A stretch of DNA of 64,000 nt from Dryococelus australis (GCA_029891345.1 CM057009.1:208252709-208316708), one strand, 5' to 3'; counted from the stretch's first letter, positions 1 through 11,730 are shown. Notes: a model not told the origin generated them from the sequence alone. Program-made: numbers and translations.

Positions 1-1749
1 GAGTGTAATGTGATTCAGGGAGGACACTTTAAACATCTCCTGGTAGGTAACTTGCAGATGAAGTGTTATGTCACAATTTATAACGTGTTACTACCATTTG
101 TTTACCATTGCTGGTGTTTCCCTCCTACATGACTCGTCTGCGGTCATTGATTGTTTCACAAACAGTGTTCCTTACGAGATGTCCTCCGACTTGTCCCAAA
201 TGTGCAGACCCATCCTCATGTGACGTAATTTAATTACAATGTAATCACAATGTAATGCAATGTAGACAGAACAATAAAAGTACACATTTAATAAATTAAG
301 AACAAATGTCATAATAAATCTAACACAAATTAACCAACATTAAAGAAAGTGAAGTTATGAAGACAATCACGTTACTACTTTAACAACAATAAACATGTAC
401 TTGATGCAATCATTGATCAAATAACCATTTAATTACATTGAAACAATCCTAGTAGAACACGTTAAATGCTGAAATTTCACATAAAACAATTGTGATTATG
501 TTACAGCAGTATGTGTGGGTTATCACCATTCAGCCAACCTCATAAGCATTACGTGGCATTTAAATTCTTGGAGGTCTGTTTTCTCGCAAACCATTCGTTG
601 GAGGTTTTTTTTACTAAAAAGACTTTTATTTATGTCTTGCAATGGTAATTCATGGGCCGTGATCATAATTTACGTAAAAATGTACAACCACCCTTTTTTC
701 ACTATATGAAGGGGTGGCAACCCCCATTTAACAATGTAGGGAATGCGGTAGGTCAACATGGGTACAGGCATTCTACAGTGCCTGGACTGTTTGACATGCC
801 TACCGAATTGCATCCCGTAATATTACATGGTTTCAGTGTAATTAAAGAAAGTATATAATTGCAACCCCATCTTCACAAGTGTTTCCTGCCCTTAAGAGTG
901 GTTTCCTGGCGTTCGTTGTCAGACATTTTCTAATTAGTTTTGCAAGGAACGTCCTCTCACAGTTTTTTGCAGAGCTGATAACTCATCCTGTATATAGAAC
1001 ATTCACTCAGTTTTCAGCTGTCCATGTGATATTGTTCAGAAAGTTTGTATTTTAAGGGATAGACATACTTAGACTCAAACAGAAATAAACTGACCATATG
1101 CTCCTTAGTTCTTGCCACAGTGGCACTAGAGCCTCATTGTGTGTCAGAGTGGAAATACACTATGATGTTGGTCTTTTTTGTGGAGAATTGGTTTCAATGG
1201 AAAGTATAGTTTTAATTTTATAAATTAAGATTTATATGTGAAAAGCCTGTGGTATGTGTTTTTAATATATTGTTGTCGGAGAAATAGCTATTCAAGATAC
1301 GACTTTCTCATGGCACATATAAGTGCAAAGAAAAATGTTGACTAGGCAGCAGAGTGTTTGAAATAGGACAATTGTGTAATTCAGAAGCACCCATCACTCT
1401 AGGAAACACTTTAAAAATCCTTTAAAGAAAATTTTTTTTCTATCTTAAATGTCCCTTTTTTTTTGTCCGAAAATATTATGAACCATCGTAAAAGTAAAAA
1501 GTTTTCAGCATAATCAAAATTTAAAAAATTCATTGTTTTTACTAAAGTTACATACTAATGACTGAAATTAAAACATGAGATTTTGAATTTTAAAAAAAAA
1601 GTGGTGCTGTTATTATGTGCTCAATATATGTTAGCCTTATTTTATATAGTTACTTTTAATTTTTTTATCTCCGTTTTTTCCGAAGGAAAGATAGGCTTAT
1701 GAAATCACTTTCCTTTCTGTGTTTGTATGTGTGTGTTGCCCCCCCCCCC
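1..1749. other. Intronic AT-rich DNA, no gene recognised
   Basis: Presumed TBCD intron upstream of the first recognised exon. Two short open frames (515-709 and 652-858) show no family motif. Around 980-996 the sequence reads, on the minus strand, TATACAGGATGA. This string recurs at 11718-11731 (minus) and 63931-63942 (plus), so it may mark the end of a repeat. A run of 12-13 C residues lies at about 1740. Nothing else is supported. Confidence 0.5.
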
Positions 1750-2345
1750 CCTAACACTTTTGAATGCATGAACCAAATGTCACCAAACTCTGTACATACA
1801 TAGCACTTAGTAAGGATATCCAACTTTTTTAGTTTAATACTGGTACACCGGGTGCTTATTTTCAAATTGGCACCCATGTTAAAATTGAATGTGATATGTC
1901 ATATTTTGGTAACCATTTAACCAATTTAAACCAAATTTTTTATATTAGCGGTGCATCATAAATTATTGGTTTTAGAAATGGATATTTTTTTAATATGCCA
2001 TTTTCGAAGACAGTACTACATGAAAAAATGAAGCTTTTATGTTACATCTCAAGAACTACTCAACCAATTCTTTCCAACTTAGACACATTAGTAATACTGC
2101 AGCATGCTATGTACACAAATTTAATTTAAATGAATGAGGCATTTATTTTCAAAATGGCAACCATGCAAATACTTTGTTATTTTTTATGTCTACCAAATTG
2201 TATGGCCAATTTAGACCAAACTATGAATGGTAAAATTATCTATTACAATCGTCATACATGCCAACACATAGCCACTTTTGTCTGCCATTATATAAGATAG
2301 CAGCACATGAAGAAATAAAGATTTTATATCATGCCTCAGAAACAC
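1750..2345. repeat. Diverged ~280 bp tandem repeat array, left part
   Basis: Two anchor motifs recur in fixed order. Motif A (like TTTTCAAAATGGCAACC) is at about 1860 and 2146. Motif B (like TATAAGATAGCRSCACATGAA) is at about 2000 and 2285. Between them are phrases resembling ACCAAATTTTGTATACTGG. The A-to-A and B-to-B spacing is about 285 bp. The same units resume at 3780, after a block holding a Tc1-like transposase. Units are strongly diverged, as in an old intronic satellite. The function is unknown. Confidence 0.65.
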
Positions 2346-2639
2346 ATTTGCAAAGTACACTGATATCTAAAATAAAAGTAACAAACATCTCTCTCTCCCG
2401 TGACCATTGTGCCACAAGATAGTATCGGGTTATAGTAAAATATAAAATTAATTGAAATACACCCATATTCTGAACATCAGATGGTATTACTGTACTCTTA
2501 CAACCATGAAAGCAATGACATCAGTGCCCATATTGAATGGTTTACGTAGTGTTAATTTTGTATTAGCCCAATACAATGTTCATTGTGTGCACATTCAGCT
2601 ATGGCACAGAGATGATGCCTGGAAGACTCACTGTGGTGG

Positions 2640-3660
2640 AGGCCGATTGGAAGAAGAGAAGCTGGAAAGATTGAAGGTATTGTGGCCAGAGATCTTATTG
2701 TGCATCATTTTATTGTTCCTTAGATGTAGCAGCAGTTTTAACATCCAAAACTATCCCGAAGACCAGGGCAATGACAACTTAATGTAACATCAGAAAGAGA
2801 AGATTGTTATGTGGCCATAAAGGCAAGATGGTACTTTTGTAGTACTGCACAGCATCTGGTCTCTGACCTCATAGTAGCCACTCTAACAGTTTTATTGAGA
2901 CACGCAGAATACAGATGACCTAGGTAAAGATGCCTTTATTGTTAGAGACCTGCTATATGTGTACCCCTAATGCGTGTTCACAGATGAAGATGTCTCAATT
3001 GGAGCCATCGTGATTTCCATTGGACAATTGAACAGTGAGTCAGTGTTCTCTTTATGGATGAGCCAAGATTCAGTATTCAGAGTGATTCTCGACAGGTTTG
3101 CATCTGGAGAGATCCTGGAACATGATTTCGGCCCTCAAACATTGTGGCAAGAGACCAGTACGGAGGTGGATAAATAATTTTGTAGGGAGGCATTATGCTA
3201 ACCACTCGATCACCTCTCTGTGACGTACGGGTAAACTGGCAAGGTTTAACTGCTGTCAGGTATCAGGATGAAATCTTGGCAACTAGTGATTCATTGTTTT
3301 GAGGGACTATGGGTCCAGACTTCCTACTGATGGATGATAATACTCAGTCTCATGGACACAGCTGGTTGTCTTCCTGGAAACTGAAAATATTGCACACATG
3401 GATTGGCCTGCTTACTTTCCTGACTTAAATCAAATAGAGCATGTGTGGGATTTGGGGGGTGGGGGGGTGGTGGTTGCTTCACATCCAAATCCACCTATCA
3501 CTCTCCAGGACTTACAAGCTACTCTGCAGGAAGAATGGGTATTAATACCAGAAACTGTGATTGGTGACCTTATTTGGAGCATGCCACAGGTATCACCCAT
3601 CATATTGAGCAGACAACCGGTTTTCTGGATGTGTGTGAAAGTGACTAACTTTTGAAATGC
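2640..3660 (+). pseudogene. Tc1-like (Tc1/mariner) transposase, degenerate
   Basis: Cut-and-paste DDE transposase relic read across several frames. At about 2740-2810 an RRPGQ-type linker resembles the join of the DNA-binding and catalytic domains. At 3051-3180 a block with FMDEPRF and RVCIWRDP-like text matches the second-Asp region (normally TDESRF). At about 3187-3340 come WGGIML and GPDFLLMDDN-like blocks. At 3398-3655 the C-terminal signature follows: DWPAYFPDLNQIEHVWD, then SHPNPPITLQDLQ and LQEEW. Frameshifts and stops (for example a TGA after RDPGT, near 3120) make it non-coding. The surrounding non-array block (about 2345-3780, ~1.4 kb) is close to the length of a complete Tc1 element, so one whole copy probably inserted into the tandem array. 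Terminal inverted repeats were not resolved. Confidence 0.85.
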
Positions 3661-3779
3661 AGAACATGTGTACATTTTTCCTGTTGATTCATCAGTAAAT
3701 TATGTTACAATGTTTACTTTGTTTTTCTTTACCAGTATATTGTTATCATAGTCCATATTAATTTATATGAATTTTTGAG

Positions 3780-4930
3780 AGGATCATACACCTATTTCAG
3801 AATGGCAACTAGAAAAACATTTTAACATAGTAAATTATATCTATGAAACCATGTATCCAATTTCAACTTAACTTTGTATACTGGCAGTATCTATGCAAGT
3901 ATAGGCTGTTCACAGTAAAATTATCAAGTTTGAGGCCCTGGTTACTTTTTCCTTTCAGCCATATTTTTTACTTTAACCACCTTTTTAAATATATGTTGTC
4001 ATATAAATAATAAACACAGTGTGTATATTCCACCGCACTCTGAAGTTAACCGCTATGGCTAAAATAAAATGTATTTATTGACTTTAATTCCAAATGAGAG
4101 GGCTTTCAAAAGTGCTCACTTTACTGTGTAAAGCCTATATCAAATGAGTTTATATACAAACTCTTTTCTTTGACATTTTATAAGATAGCGCCACTTGAAA
4201 AATTAAGCGTTTACGTCCTATTTAAAAAAAAAACAGTGATATAAATCCCACCAAATTCATCTGACAAGGTATACTTTTTTAGGGCATCTAAATTTTTCAC
4301 TATTTAAGGGATGAGTCACATATTTCCAAAATAACAGCTATCTAAATATTCTTTTCTGAGTATGCCATGTACCTCAATATAATTTCAACCAAACTTTATG
4401 TGCTGGTAATAGCTGACAATCATCAAATGTCCTAACACATAACCCTTTTATCTGCCATTTATGAAGGTTGTCACATGAAAACATGGAGGTTTAATGCCAT
4501 ATCTTGGGGAAAAGTTAACTTATTTATACCAAATTTTACATACAAATAATGCTAGAGTAGACCATATAAAGTTTAAAGTTTTATTTGGGTGGGCCTTTTT
4601 TAAATAGCATTGATATAAATAAGTCAAATTAGTATGTTATATCCATTAAACAATTTAACAGAATTCAATCAAGTTTTACATTCTAACAGTATTTATTAGA
4701 AGCATGATTTATGCATTTTGTAAGCCTTTTTGTAAGATAGTGTTAGGTGAGAAATTGAAATATTATGCTATATTTCCAGAATCTTTCAACTAATTTCCAC
4801 CAAATTTTGCACACCAGTGAACACCGTGTAAACTTGCATGATTTAAGTGACTCAAGCACTTATTTTCAAAATGACGGCCCCATAAATATTTAAGGTTAGT
4901 AAACCCTATCTACCAAAACATTAGATTGAT
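3780..4930. repeat. Diverged ~270 bp tandem repeat array, right part
   Basis: Continuation of the array at 1750-2345. Motif A occurs near 3795, 4065, 4327, 4598 and 4867, a spacing of 262-271 bp. Motif B (AAGATAG.GCCACTTGAAAAATTAAG-like) occurs near 4178, 4450 and 4730, a spacing of 272-280 bp. The register is the same as in the left part, which supports insertion of the 2345-3780 block into one array. Confidence 0.65.
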
Positions 4931-5250
4931 TACATCAAAAGTTGATGCTCTGAATCTGACTACCATAATGCAGTTGGTTGCAGGCCAGCTTATGGTATGT
5001 TTTCTGGATGCGAGTTCTGTGTAAGGCACAAGTGTATTTGCAATTGTCTCATTACTGTTGCATATATTTCTGGTTTCATTTATAATTACATATTGCTGTC
5101 AATGAGAAACAAAGGTTTACCTACTACCTAAGCTTTTTAAGAACTACATTAAACATTTAAACATTTGGCGCATGATGTCTTTCAATACATATTAATGAAT
5201 GACTATTACTCATCAGTGCAACCTTGTCACTAGCAGTTGTCAACGGAGTT
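4931..5250. other. Spacer, nothing recognised
   Basis: AT-rich sequence between the tandem array and a GC-rich module. I see no open frame, terminal repeat or promoter-like element in it. Confidence 0.4.
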
Positions 5251-5273
5251 GAGTTGCCGCCGCCGCCTATAAG

Positions 5274-5995
5274 ATTGTTGTATCTACTGGGCCGGGACTG
5301 ACGTCCCAATAATGGAATTTATTCCCACCCGATGAGCCACCAGGACCATGCAAGACGCCCTTGGTGAGTACAGCAGTGTGTGCCATGGGATGCCACCACT
5401 AGTATGATGCCTAGCTCCCACAGCTCTTCACTACGCCGCTCGCACCACGGATCTAGGCGCTGGGCTTGCACCTGCTAACCCCCTCTCCAGATGCCCGATG
5501 CCAGTGAAGGAAGGGATGGCCAAGGAATATAAAAGAAGATGCGACCCAGCCTCCCGATTGTCAGTTCTGCTTCAGTTCTCGATAAAGACTTCTGACTCCT
5601 CTCCTGGCCTCTTATCGCACAAGCAGGTGCAGAGGCCCACACCTCTCCAGTTTATTTTGCTTCCATGCGGTGCCGAAGATCCTCTCCAACTTGCATTTAA
5701 GGAAGAACCAGCGGCGTCAACAGAGCAGCACACATTGTCACATGTTCAGTCCCTTACGGACACCAGAGAGTAGAGTTTGCCCCGAGGAGTAAACTTAACA
5801 CACGCACTTGTAACTGCCTACTCCTATAGCTTTGCACAGGATTCCTTCCCCTGTTTACGCTAGTGTGTTTACCTTGTTCTAAGCCCGTGTGGATAGGAGG
5901 TAGTACTTCCACCATCTTTGTTTATTTCCTTCACTGTAAATAAACATTTACCTTACCTAAGCTCTTGAGTATCACTCTGACCTCCTTCCTCTCAT
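5274..5995 (+). mobile_element. Possible LTR / promoter-polyA module
   Basis: An abrupt change to GC- and CpG-richer sequence after about 5250. It begins TGTTGTATCTACTGGGCC and contains a TATA box (TATAAAA, 5528-5534) and, about 400 bp later, a polyadenylation signal AATAAA (5939-5944). A promoter followed by a polyA signal within ~720 bp is the architecture of a retrotransposon LTR. A second copy, a primer-binding site and a recognisable gag were not found, so it could also be a host promoter or another repeat. The open frame at 5498-5773 has no recognisable domain. Confidence 0.3.
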
Positions 5996-6104
5996 CATCG
6001 GATCTGACGGAGACAGCAGGAGACTGGGTTTGATCTTTTCGAGTCTACATCAACAACATACCAAAACTTCCTTGAAAGGCCACCTATTCTTTGCCCCGTG
6101 CAGT

Positions 6105-6445
6105 GAATGGTAGAGCCACGACACTGGGGTACCGTCCCCTGGAAGGTGGCTTGCCAGTCTGAAGTCGTCCCAGCCTCACCGCTCACTTTGTGGTGCCCAG
6201 GAGGAGAACCTCTTTGAACCTGGGGAGACCAGTGACCCTGGGACACTCACTTCACCAATATCGGAAGGCCACCCGCACCTTGCACCCAGGTGGGAGGAAT
6301 GGCATGGCCACGACATTATGTACGCTCCTGGTGGGATCGGCTTGCCGGCTGCAGTGGACTTCTCTCACTGCTCACCTCATGTTGCCGAGAGGGTTTACAC
6401 ACTGGTGCAGAGGAGACCAACCCCATTGGGGCAACACCGTGCTGT
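6105..6445. repeat. Imperfect direct duplication, ~192 bp period
   Basis: The segment near 6113-6250 (GCCACGACACTGG..., GGCTTGCC..., TCACCGCTCAC..., GGAGACCAGTGACCC) is echoed near 6305-6440 (GCCACGACATTAT..., GGCTTGCC..., TCACTGCTCACC..., GAGGAGACCAACCCC) at an offset of about 192 bases. Both copies lie in the GC-rich module downstream of the LTR-like segment. Confidence 0.5.
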
Positions 6446-6560
6446 TCCTGCAACCAATGCTTTGCAGTTCAAATCATCTTCACCTCTGGTGGGGAAGTCA
6501 AAAGTGAGGTGCAGTGTTGGCGGTAGCAATTGGCACCTACACTTGAACTCTTAGAGCCTG

Positions 6561-7094
6561 ATGCTGTACACCCTTAGGGATGGTGTTGAGAGGAAGGTTA
6601 AGAAGGGGAGGGCTATATCTAAGACTCCACAAGGGCTTAGTATCCTTCCCAGCGGTTTCAGACTACTGAGTCCTCGTGAACAGGCTGCTTTGCTGCGACG
6701 GCTCACTGTACCAGTACCAACTGTCACACCTACCACCTTGTTTGAGCTGTCCACCCGTGTTGCGGAAGGATACCATCTATTAGTGCAGGAGATCCTGTTC
6801 GGTGAAGGGTCCACCTACGCTCCAACTGTACCTAGTAGCTTCATGCCAATAACAAACCCTAGCACCTCAAACGTATACCCCACCCTCCAGACAAGTGCAA
6901 TTAGGGCCGAGGGAACAGTGCTAGTAAAGTCACCTGCGGGACAGACACGTTGCCCTGCTAGTGTTAACTCTGTACCGCCACCAAAGCCTGTATCACACAG
7001 AGTAAAACTTCCAGAGCCGGACTTTGTGCCAAGCCGGTGGCCTACTAGGCCAGTATTGTACTCTGGTCGGGCTTCAGTGCCCAGATGCGAATAG
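6561..7094 (+). other. Unrecognised 177-codon proline-rich open frame
   Basis: An uninterrupted frame in the GC-rich module, ending about 420 bp before the TBCD exon. The N-terminal third is basic (KVKKGRAISK) with a possible helical stretch (SPREQAALLRRLT). The rest is rich in Pro, Ser and Thr, with PPPKP and PEPDFVPSRWP motifs. No catalytic or zinc-binding motif is visible. Its position downstream of an LTR-like segment would suit a Gag-like product, but nothing diagnostic supports that. It is long for its AT-rich surroundings yet could be open by base composition. Confidence 0.3.
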
Positions 7095-7511
7095 CCACCA
7101 AAAGATGTGATTCGTCTAGCATCAAACAAGCAACCCAGAGATACGGACTGTCACACGTCAAATTATTTACACCCATGTAGAGGAAAGTAGGCTCATTAGT
7201 TATATCAGTAATTTTGTGTCATGAATACACTAATATTTTGTAACCAGCTCCATGTTCGTTTAATTTAGTCTTCAAGCTGGCAGTGAGTTATTGTACTGTC
7301 AGTTTTAAAATTATTGAGAAAGAGCCTCTATTCAAAGTGTTTGCTTCATTCTCAATGTTGGGTTTCTTGTAAGAAATGGTATACAAAATTTTATTTGAGA
7401 ACCATGTGAATGCAGTGTTTCAAGTTTGATTTTACGCTTTATTGATTAAATGTAAACATATCTGATGTAAGGTTTTTTTAATTTATAATTTTGTGTGCCT
7501 TTTTTGTACAG
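7095..7511. other. Intron sequence preceding TBCD exon
   Basis: AT-rich sequence ending in a T-rich polypyrimidine tract and TTTTTTGTACAG at the splice acceptor. No further TBCD exon was recognised upstream in this window. Confidence 0.5.
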
Positions 7512-7617
7512 TATTCAAATTGCAAAGATTGGAGGCTTTACGAAGGCAATGGTAGAACATCTAATAGTTAATAAGCTGCGCCACTGGGATGCAGTGATTC
7601 GAGATACTGCAGCAAAG
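7512..7617 (+). CDS. TBCD: TBCD internal exon (tubulin-folding cofactor D)
   Basis: An exon of 106 bp between a good acceptor (TTTTTTGTACAG, ending 7511) and donor (AAG|GTGAGT at 7618). It opens with one base completing a codon (upstream intron phase 2) and then encodes 35 residues, including GGFTKAMVEHLIVNKLRHWD and AVIRDTAAK. This fits the TBCD segment in which a helix ending in DHL is followed by HWD.VIRELAA. TBCD is a cytosolic HEAT-repeat chaperone of about 1,200 residues. It captures beta-tubulin and, with TBCE, TBCC and the GTPase ARL2, assembles alpha/beta-tubulin dimers. This exon lies in the middle of the protein. Its codon-boundary end fits the exon at 63348 exactly, so the two appear consecutive across a giant intron. 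The call relies on remembered family sequence. Confidence 0.85.
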
Positions 7618-7622
7618 GTGAG

Positions 7623-9370
7623 TGTGACATTTTATATTCTTCAGAAATGTACTGCAGTAATGCATGCTATAATATCACGTAATACTCCTAAGAATTTTGA
7701 TAATACAGAAAACTTTATAAAGTTGCAATTTGGCATAGTAGCAATGTTAAATCTAATGGTTATGTTACATGAAACCCTGTAATACCAAAACTAAGGGTCA
7801 TATTTCAACTGCGTAGTTTACTAAAATATTTCTGGGTTTAAAAGTTATTTTGTTTTATTTGTTTATTTTGGTGCACTCTATGGATTCCTTTATATGTCAA
7901 GGACATATGGAATATAAAGCAAGTCAGTTTTACATAAACATAACATAAATTAATTATACTAATACAAATACTAACACAAAGTCCACAATACAAATATAAT
8001 CAAATAAAAGTATAATAGATGCTACAATGCTCAACTGGTACATTTACTCAAACAATGATTAGGACATTATTGTTTGGACCAATTACTAACACAAAATTGT
8101 CTTGGTGGTCTCTTCATTTCTGCATGGTTTTAGATTGGAAAATGCTCAGTCAGAAATGTAATAACTCCAGCATGGGTAAACTTACTTTAAAATATTGCAT
8201 TTGGCATAAGTGTTTGAATTGAGCAGATAAACTATTGTGTAACAATTCATGTCTCTGTTCTATTTTTAACTCTGTATTCTGAAAATGTGTCTGCTAGTGT
8301 TTCATTATTCTCTGCCAATGTTTCACTAGTCTTGTGTAGCTTCACTTTATCCATCTTGTGGTCTTGTTTAATTTGCAAAGCTTACTCATTGTTCGCTTGT
8401 GCTTGTGTGACTCCAGCATTGTCAGTGTAAGGGGTGGTACATTGCTGTGATTACTCACTCTCCCACTTAGTACACCCAATCACTCTGCTTTCTATCAAGC
8501 CATTCTCATTTTGTTTAAAAATAATTATAATTTTAATGTCATAAATAGCTGCAGACACACGTCACAAATTACGCTTTAAAATAAAGTTAAAAAAAAAAAA
8601 AATTGTAGTAATTTTTTTGTATGTGTATACATTCTTGTTTATTATATATGGGGTGGGGCTCTTCCATAGTCCACCAATTATAACCAAAAACAATGTGATG
8701 TAATTGCATTTTCAGATCTTCAAGTTGTCCTACTTTTCCTAATTTTTAGTGGGAAAGTAGGAATGATCCTACTCTTTGAAAATGTTGTCCTATTCCTACT
8801 TTTTGCCATTAAAAATACTTAAAATATTATTTTAGCAATTTCAACCTTTTTGATTGTTTATGCTCCTGCCCATTCTGTTCATTTATGGAAGAATGTTGTC
8901 AGATTTACAGTGAACGTAAGATGTACTCATTATTATAGCTTATACAAGAAGTGTGCCTTCTGAGTAATAGTAGACTGTATAAAGGTAATTCACTTAATTC
9001 CTTGCCAGCCCCTCACACTTTTGTTGGTGCTCTAATTCAAGGTTGCTGAAGCACAATAAACAAGGACTTTTTCAATAAGTATGGGTACATCAGCAACAAT
9101 TTTATTTGAAGCAAATTTAAAGCAAATGTGCAGATATACATTTTAAACCAAATCAAATTATATTGTAAATAAAAGGAGTTGTTATATTTAATTAGTTATA
9201 ACATTTTGAAATTATTTGACATGTTAGTTTCATCTGTCTGGTCAGAATGTTGTGGCTTTCTTGTGTAATTATTGAATGGATATTTTCTATTGTTATTGGT
9301 TCAATTACACTTGATAGAATGCTCTAATGTTTTAATTTATTGATTTTTTGTTTAACTCTTTTGCTTCTAT
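7623..9370. other. Intronic DNA, no gene recognised
   Basis: The open frame running on from the TBCD exon to 7782 is read-through of the donor. Around 8705-8815 the string TCCTACTTTT and close variants repeat a few times. A poly-A run lies near 8590. No transposase or other family motif was seen. Confidence 0.4.
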
Positions 9371-9502
9371 AGATGAGATATCTCGCTCTTTAATGTACAA
9401 TTCCTCTGTGCTATGGATGAGATATGTTGTCCTTTACTCGGGGTGCCACTAATGCAAAGGACGAGATATCTCGTCCCAGTGTCTGTACCAGTGGCGGTGG
9501 CC
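9371..9502. repeat. Three 44-bp-spaced palindromic units
   Basis: An 18 bp perfect palindrome, GGACGAGATATCTCGTCC, sits at 9459-9476. Imperfect versions lie at 9415-9432 (GGATGAGATATGTTGTCC) and 9371-9388 (AGATGAGATATCTCGCTC). The starts are exactly 44 bp apart. The cluster lies about 400 bp upstream of the N-terminal part of a piggyBac transposase relic, so these are plausibly terminal or subterminal transposase-binding repeats of that element. That role is inference. Confidence 0.65.
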
Positions 9503-9888
9503 TGATAAATGTCTAACATTCTTTAGCCTCAGAGTTAGAGGGCCTCAAAGGCTATTATTTACAATGAAATACTGCTGTTAGTGTTCCAAGCAATGTCATT
9601 ATCAGTCTTGAGTTGGCTTCAGAGGAAGAGTCTCAGCAGACTCTGCAGTCCCTATTCCGAGAATGGACATAAACAGTGATAAATGCCAGCTGCCTACCGC
9701 CTCCCCAGCCACTTAGATAAACAGGAATAGGAGGGGGATTTTATGAGGGGGGAGAAAGGAAGGTAAATAGCAGGATAGAAAAATGTGGGACAGCCTGCCA
9801 GCTACGTAGTGTTATTTGTTTTGCTGCCAACTACAGATGCCAACTACTCATATTTATTTATTTTTGCCAATTTTAGCTAAAACATTGT

Positions 9889-11045
9889 GTGATTATATGT
9901 AATTTATGTGTAACTACAAAAAAGGAAGAGAGACAGTTATCTGACATTCCACACAACAGAGAAAACCCTCCTCAGCCAATGACATTTGCTGGGATTACAC
10001 ATAGTACTTCAAGAACAATATTTGAAGAATCGCCTTCTGAATCAGAGGAAGATAGCAGTGATGACTATACAAATGAAAATTGTCATATTATTAGGAAGTG
10101 TGATACATCGAGTGGTCTTCAAATAATTTGATTCCTATTATTTGTCCTTATGATGATACAAATATAGGATGTAAAGCAAATGAAATAACAGTCCTATCAT
10201 AGATGTCTTTGTAGTTTACTTTAAGTCGTCTTTAATGTATCATTGATGACATTTGTAGCAAATGAATGTAACAGATACTACAAGTATGCCATTGAAAATG
10301 CACCACACATTTTGCACTCCCATTCCTGTTTGAAGTAAAGGACGGGCGTAAATTGTGATTAACTGTTTTGTTTGTGGCAGTATGTTTACTAATGGCATGT
10401 GTGATGAAACTGAAGGTAAATGAATACTGGTGAAAAGAGTCTCTTTTGTGAACACCCGTATTTTGAGGATTATGCCACAAGACAGATTTTTACTTTTACT
10501 GTGAATGCTGCATTTCTGTGGCAACAGTATGGATCAAGGTGGCGATTGTCTATTCAAAATCCGAGCTGTTGTTGATAGACTTCCAAATGCTTTTTTGTAA
10601 TTCATTTGTGCCTTACAAAAAACTGTGTATTGATGAGAACATGCTCCTCTTCTAAGGCCATTTGATTTTCAAACAATATTTTCATTCAAAATTAAGTCTG
10701 TGTTAATTGAAAACTTTTGTTTTGTTTGACTGTCAGACTGCATATGTTCTTGGTTTCATTGTGTACGCTGGTGAAAATTGTGACATTGACAAGGCAGGTC
10801 TGGGAAAGTCTGGTGATATTGTGGCTACTTTATTGAAACCATACTTGGACAAAGGTCACATGATATTTGTAGGCAAATGGTATTCCAGTCGAAACCAGTT
10901 TCCTTGGCTTAGTAATCACATAATAATTGCATGTGGCACAGTACAAAAAAATAGGAAAAATATGCCAAAAATAGACAACAAACTGAAGAAATGAGAGATT
11001 TCGTTCAGGTCATCGGGCAAGTTACTTGCAATGAAGTGGATTGGC
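9889..11045 (+). pseudogene. piggyBac-like transposase, broken
   Basis: DDE_Tnp_1_7-type transposase relic. 9889-10131 is open and ends in an acidic Ser/Glu/Asp-rich stretch (SESEEDSSDD) typical of piggyBac N-termini. 10330-10700 carries, with stops, blocks like LMGMCDE, PQDRFL and SIDENM followed by GHLIFKQY. 10707-10994 is open: FVLFDCQTAYVLGF (first catalytic Asp), LGKSGDIVATLLKPYLDKGH, then FVGKWYSS where the family has a D-N-W-Y-S motif (the second Asp is lost here), then IACGTVQKNRKNMPK. A short stretch ending in LLAMKW follows in the same frame after a stop, and recognisable sequence ends near 11045. With a missing catalytic Asp, stops and a truncated end it cannot encode an active enzyme. 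Confidence 0.85.
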
Positions 11046-11653
11046 GGTTCCTGCTGTAGGGTTGCAGGGCTGCAGCCCCCTATGAATTATTTGCAATTTA
11101 CAGTAAACAATTTTTAATGTCACAGCTGTTCTCAAATGAAAAGAAACCTTTTTATAATTGCTTTGAGCTTTGTATTCTTTCAACGATCATAACTTGATCC
11201 ACTTGACTGAGCTACATGTGTTTATATAGCTTGTACAGTGCTAGGCCAGTCAGCATGGTTGGGCTGCGGCTTAGTTATCACTAGAGAATATAAATTAAAT
11301 TAAAAACAAAGGACAACCAACTCCTGAACATATATAATAATTAATCAGCTTTCAAATAGGTAGTAGACAAATAAAAGAAAATTTAATTCTGACATCTATG
11401 ATAAGCACAAAAGGCCCTGTGAATATAAATAAAAAAAATGCTCTATTTCGTTTTCATGAAAAGCATGTTAAAAATTATTTGTAACTTGTTTAATTAATTT
11501 ACTTATTTTTAGTGTTGCAAATATCTTTGGTTTAAAGTGACAAAATGATGGGAATATTTAATTTTATAGCACAAAATAGGGAATGGGAAAGGGAATTACC
11601 ATCTTACAATAATTTTTTAACAACAAAAAAATTTTTGAGACAAATAATTTAAA
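11046..11653. other. Intronic DNA, no gene recognised
   Basis: AT-rich sequence between the piggyBac relic and a hairpin. No open frame longer than about 50 codons and no repeat boundary could be assigned. Confidence 0.4.
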
Positions 11654-11730
11654 TACACGATTATTCAAAAAGGATGGTGCAGATGTAAAGCTGATTTATC
11701 CATGCACCATCCTTGTTGAATAATCCTGTA
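11654..11730. repeat. Near-perfect inverted repeat (28 bp arms)
   Basis: The left arm, 11654-11681 (TACACGATTATTCAAAAAGG then ATGGTGCA), pairs with the right arm, 11703-11730, at 26 of 28 positions around a 21-base loop. Read from the right end, the outer sequence is TACAGGATTATTCAACAAGG, which resembles TATACAGG-type repeat ends elsewhere in the window. It is probably a foldback or MITE end, or two head-to-head copies of one repeat terminus. Confidence 0.7.

Noticed and set aside
7618..7782. Continuation of the TBCD coding frame past 7617
   Set aside because: A consensus donor (GTGAGT) and loss of family similarity mark the exon end; the frame stays open by chance.
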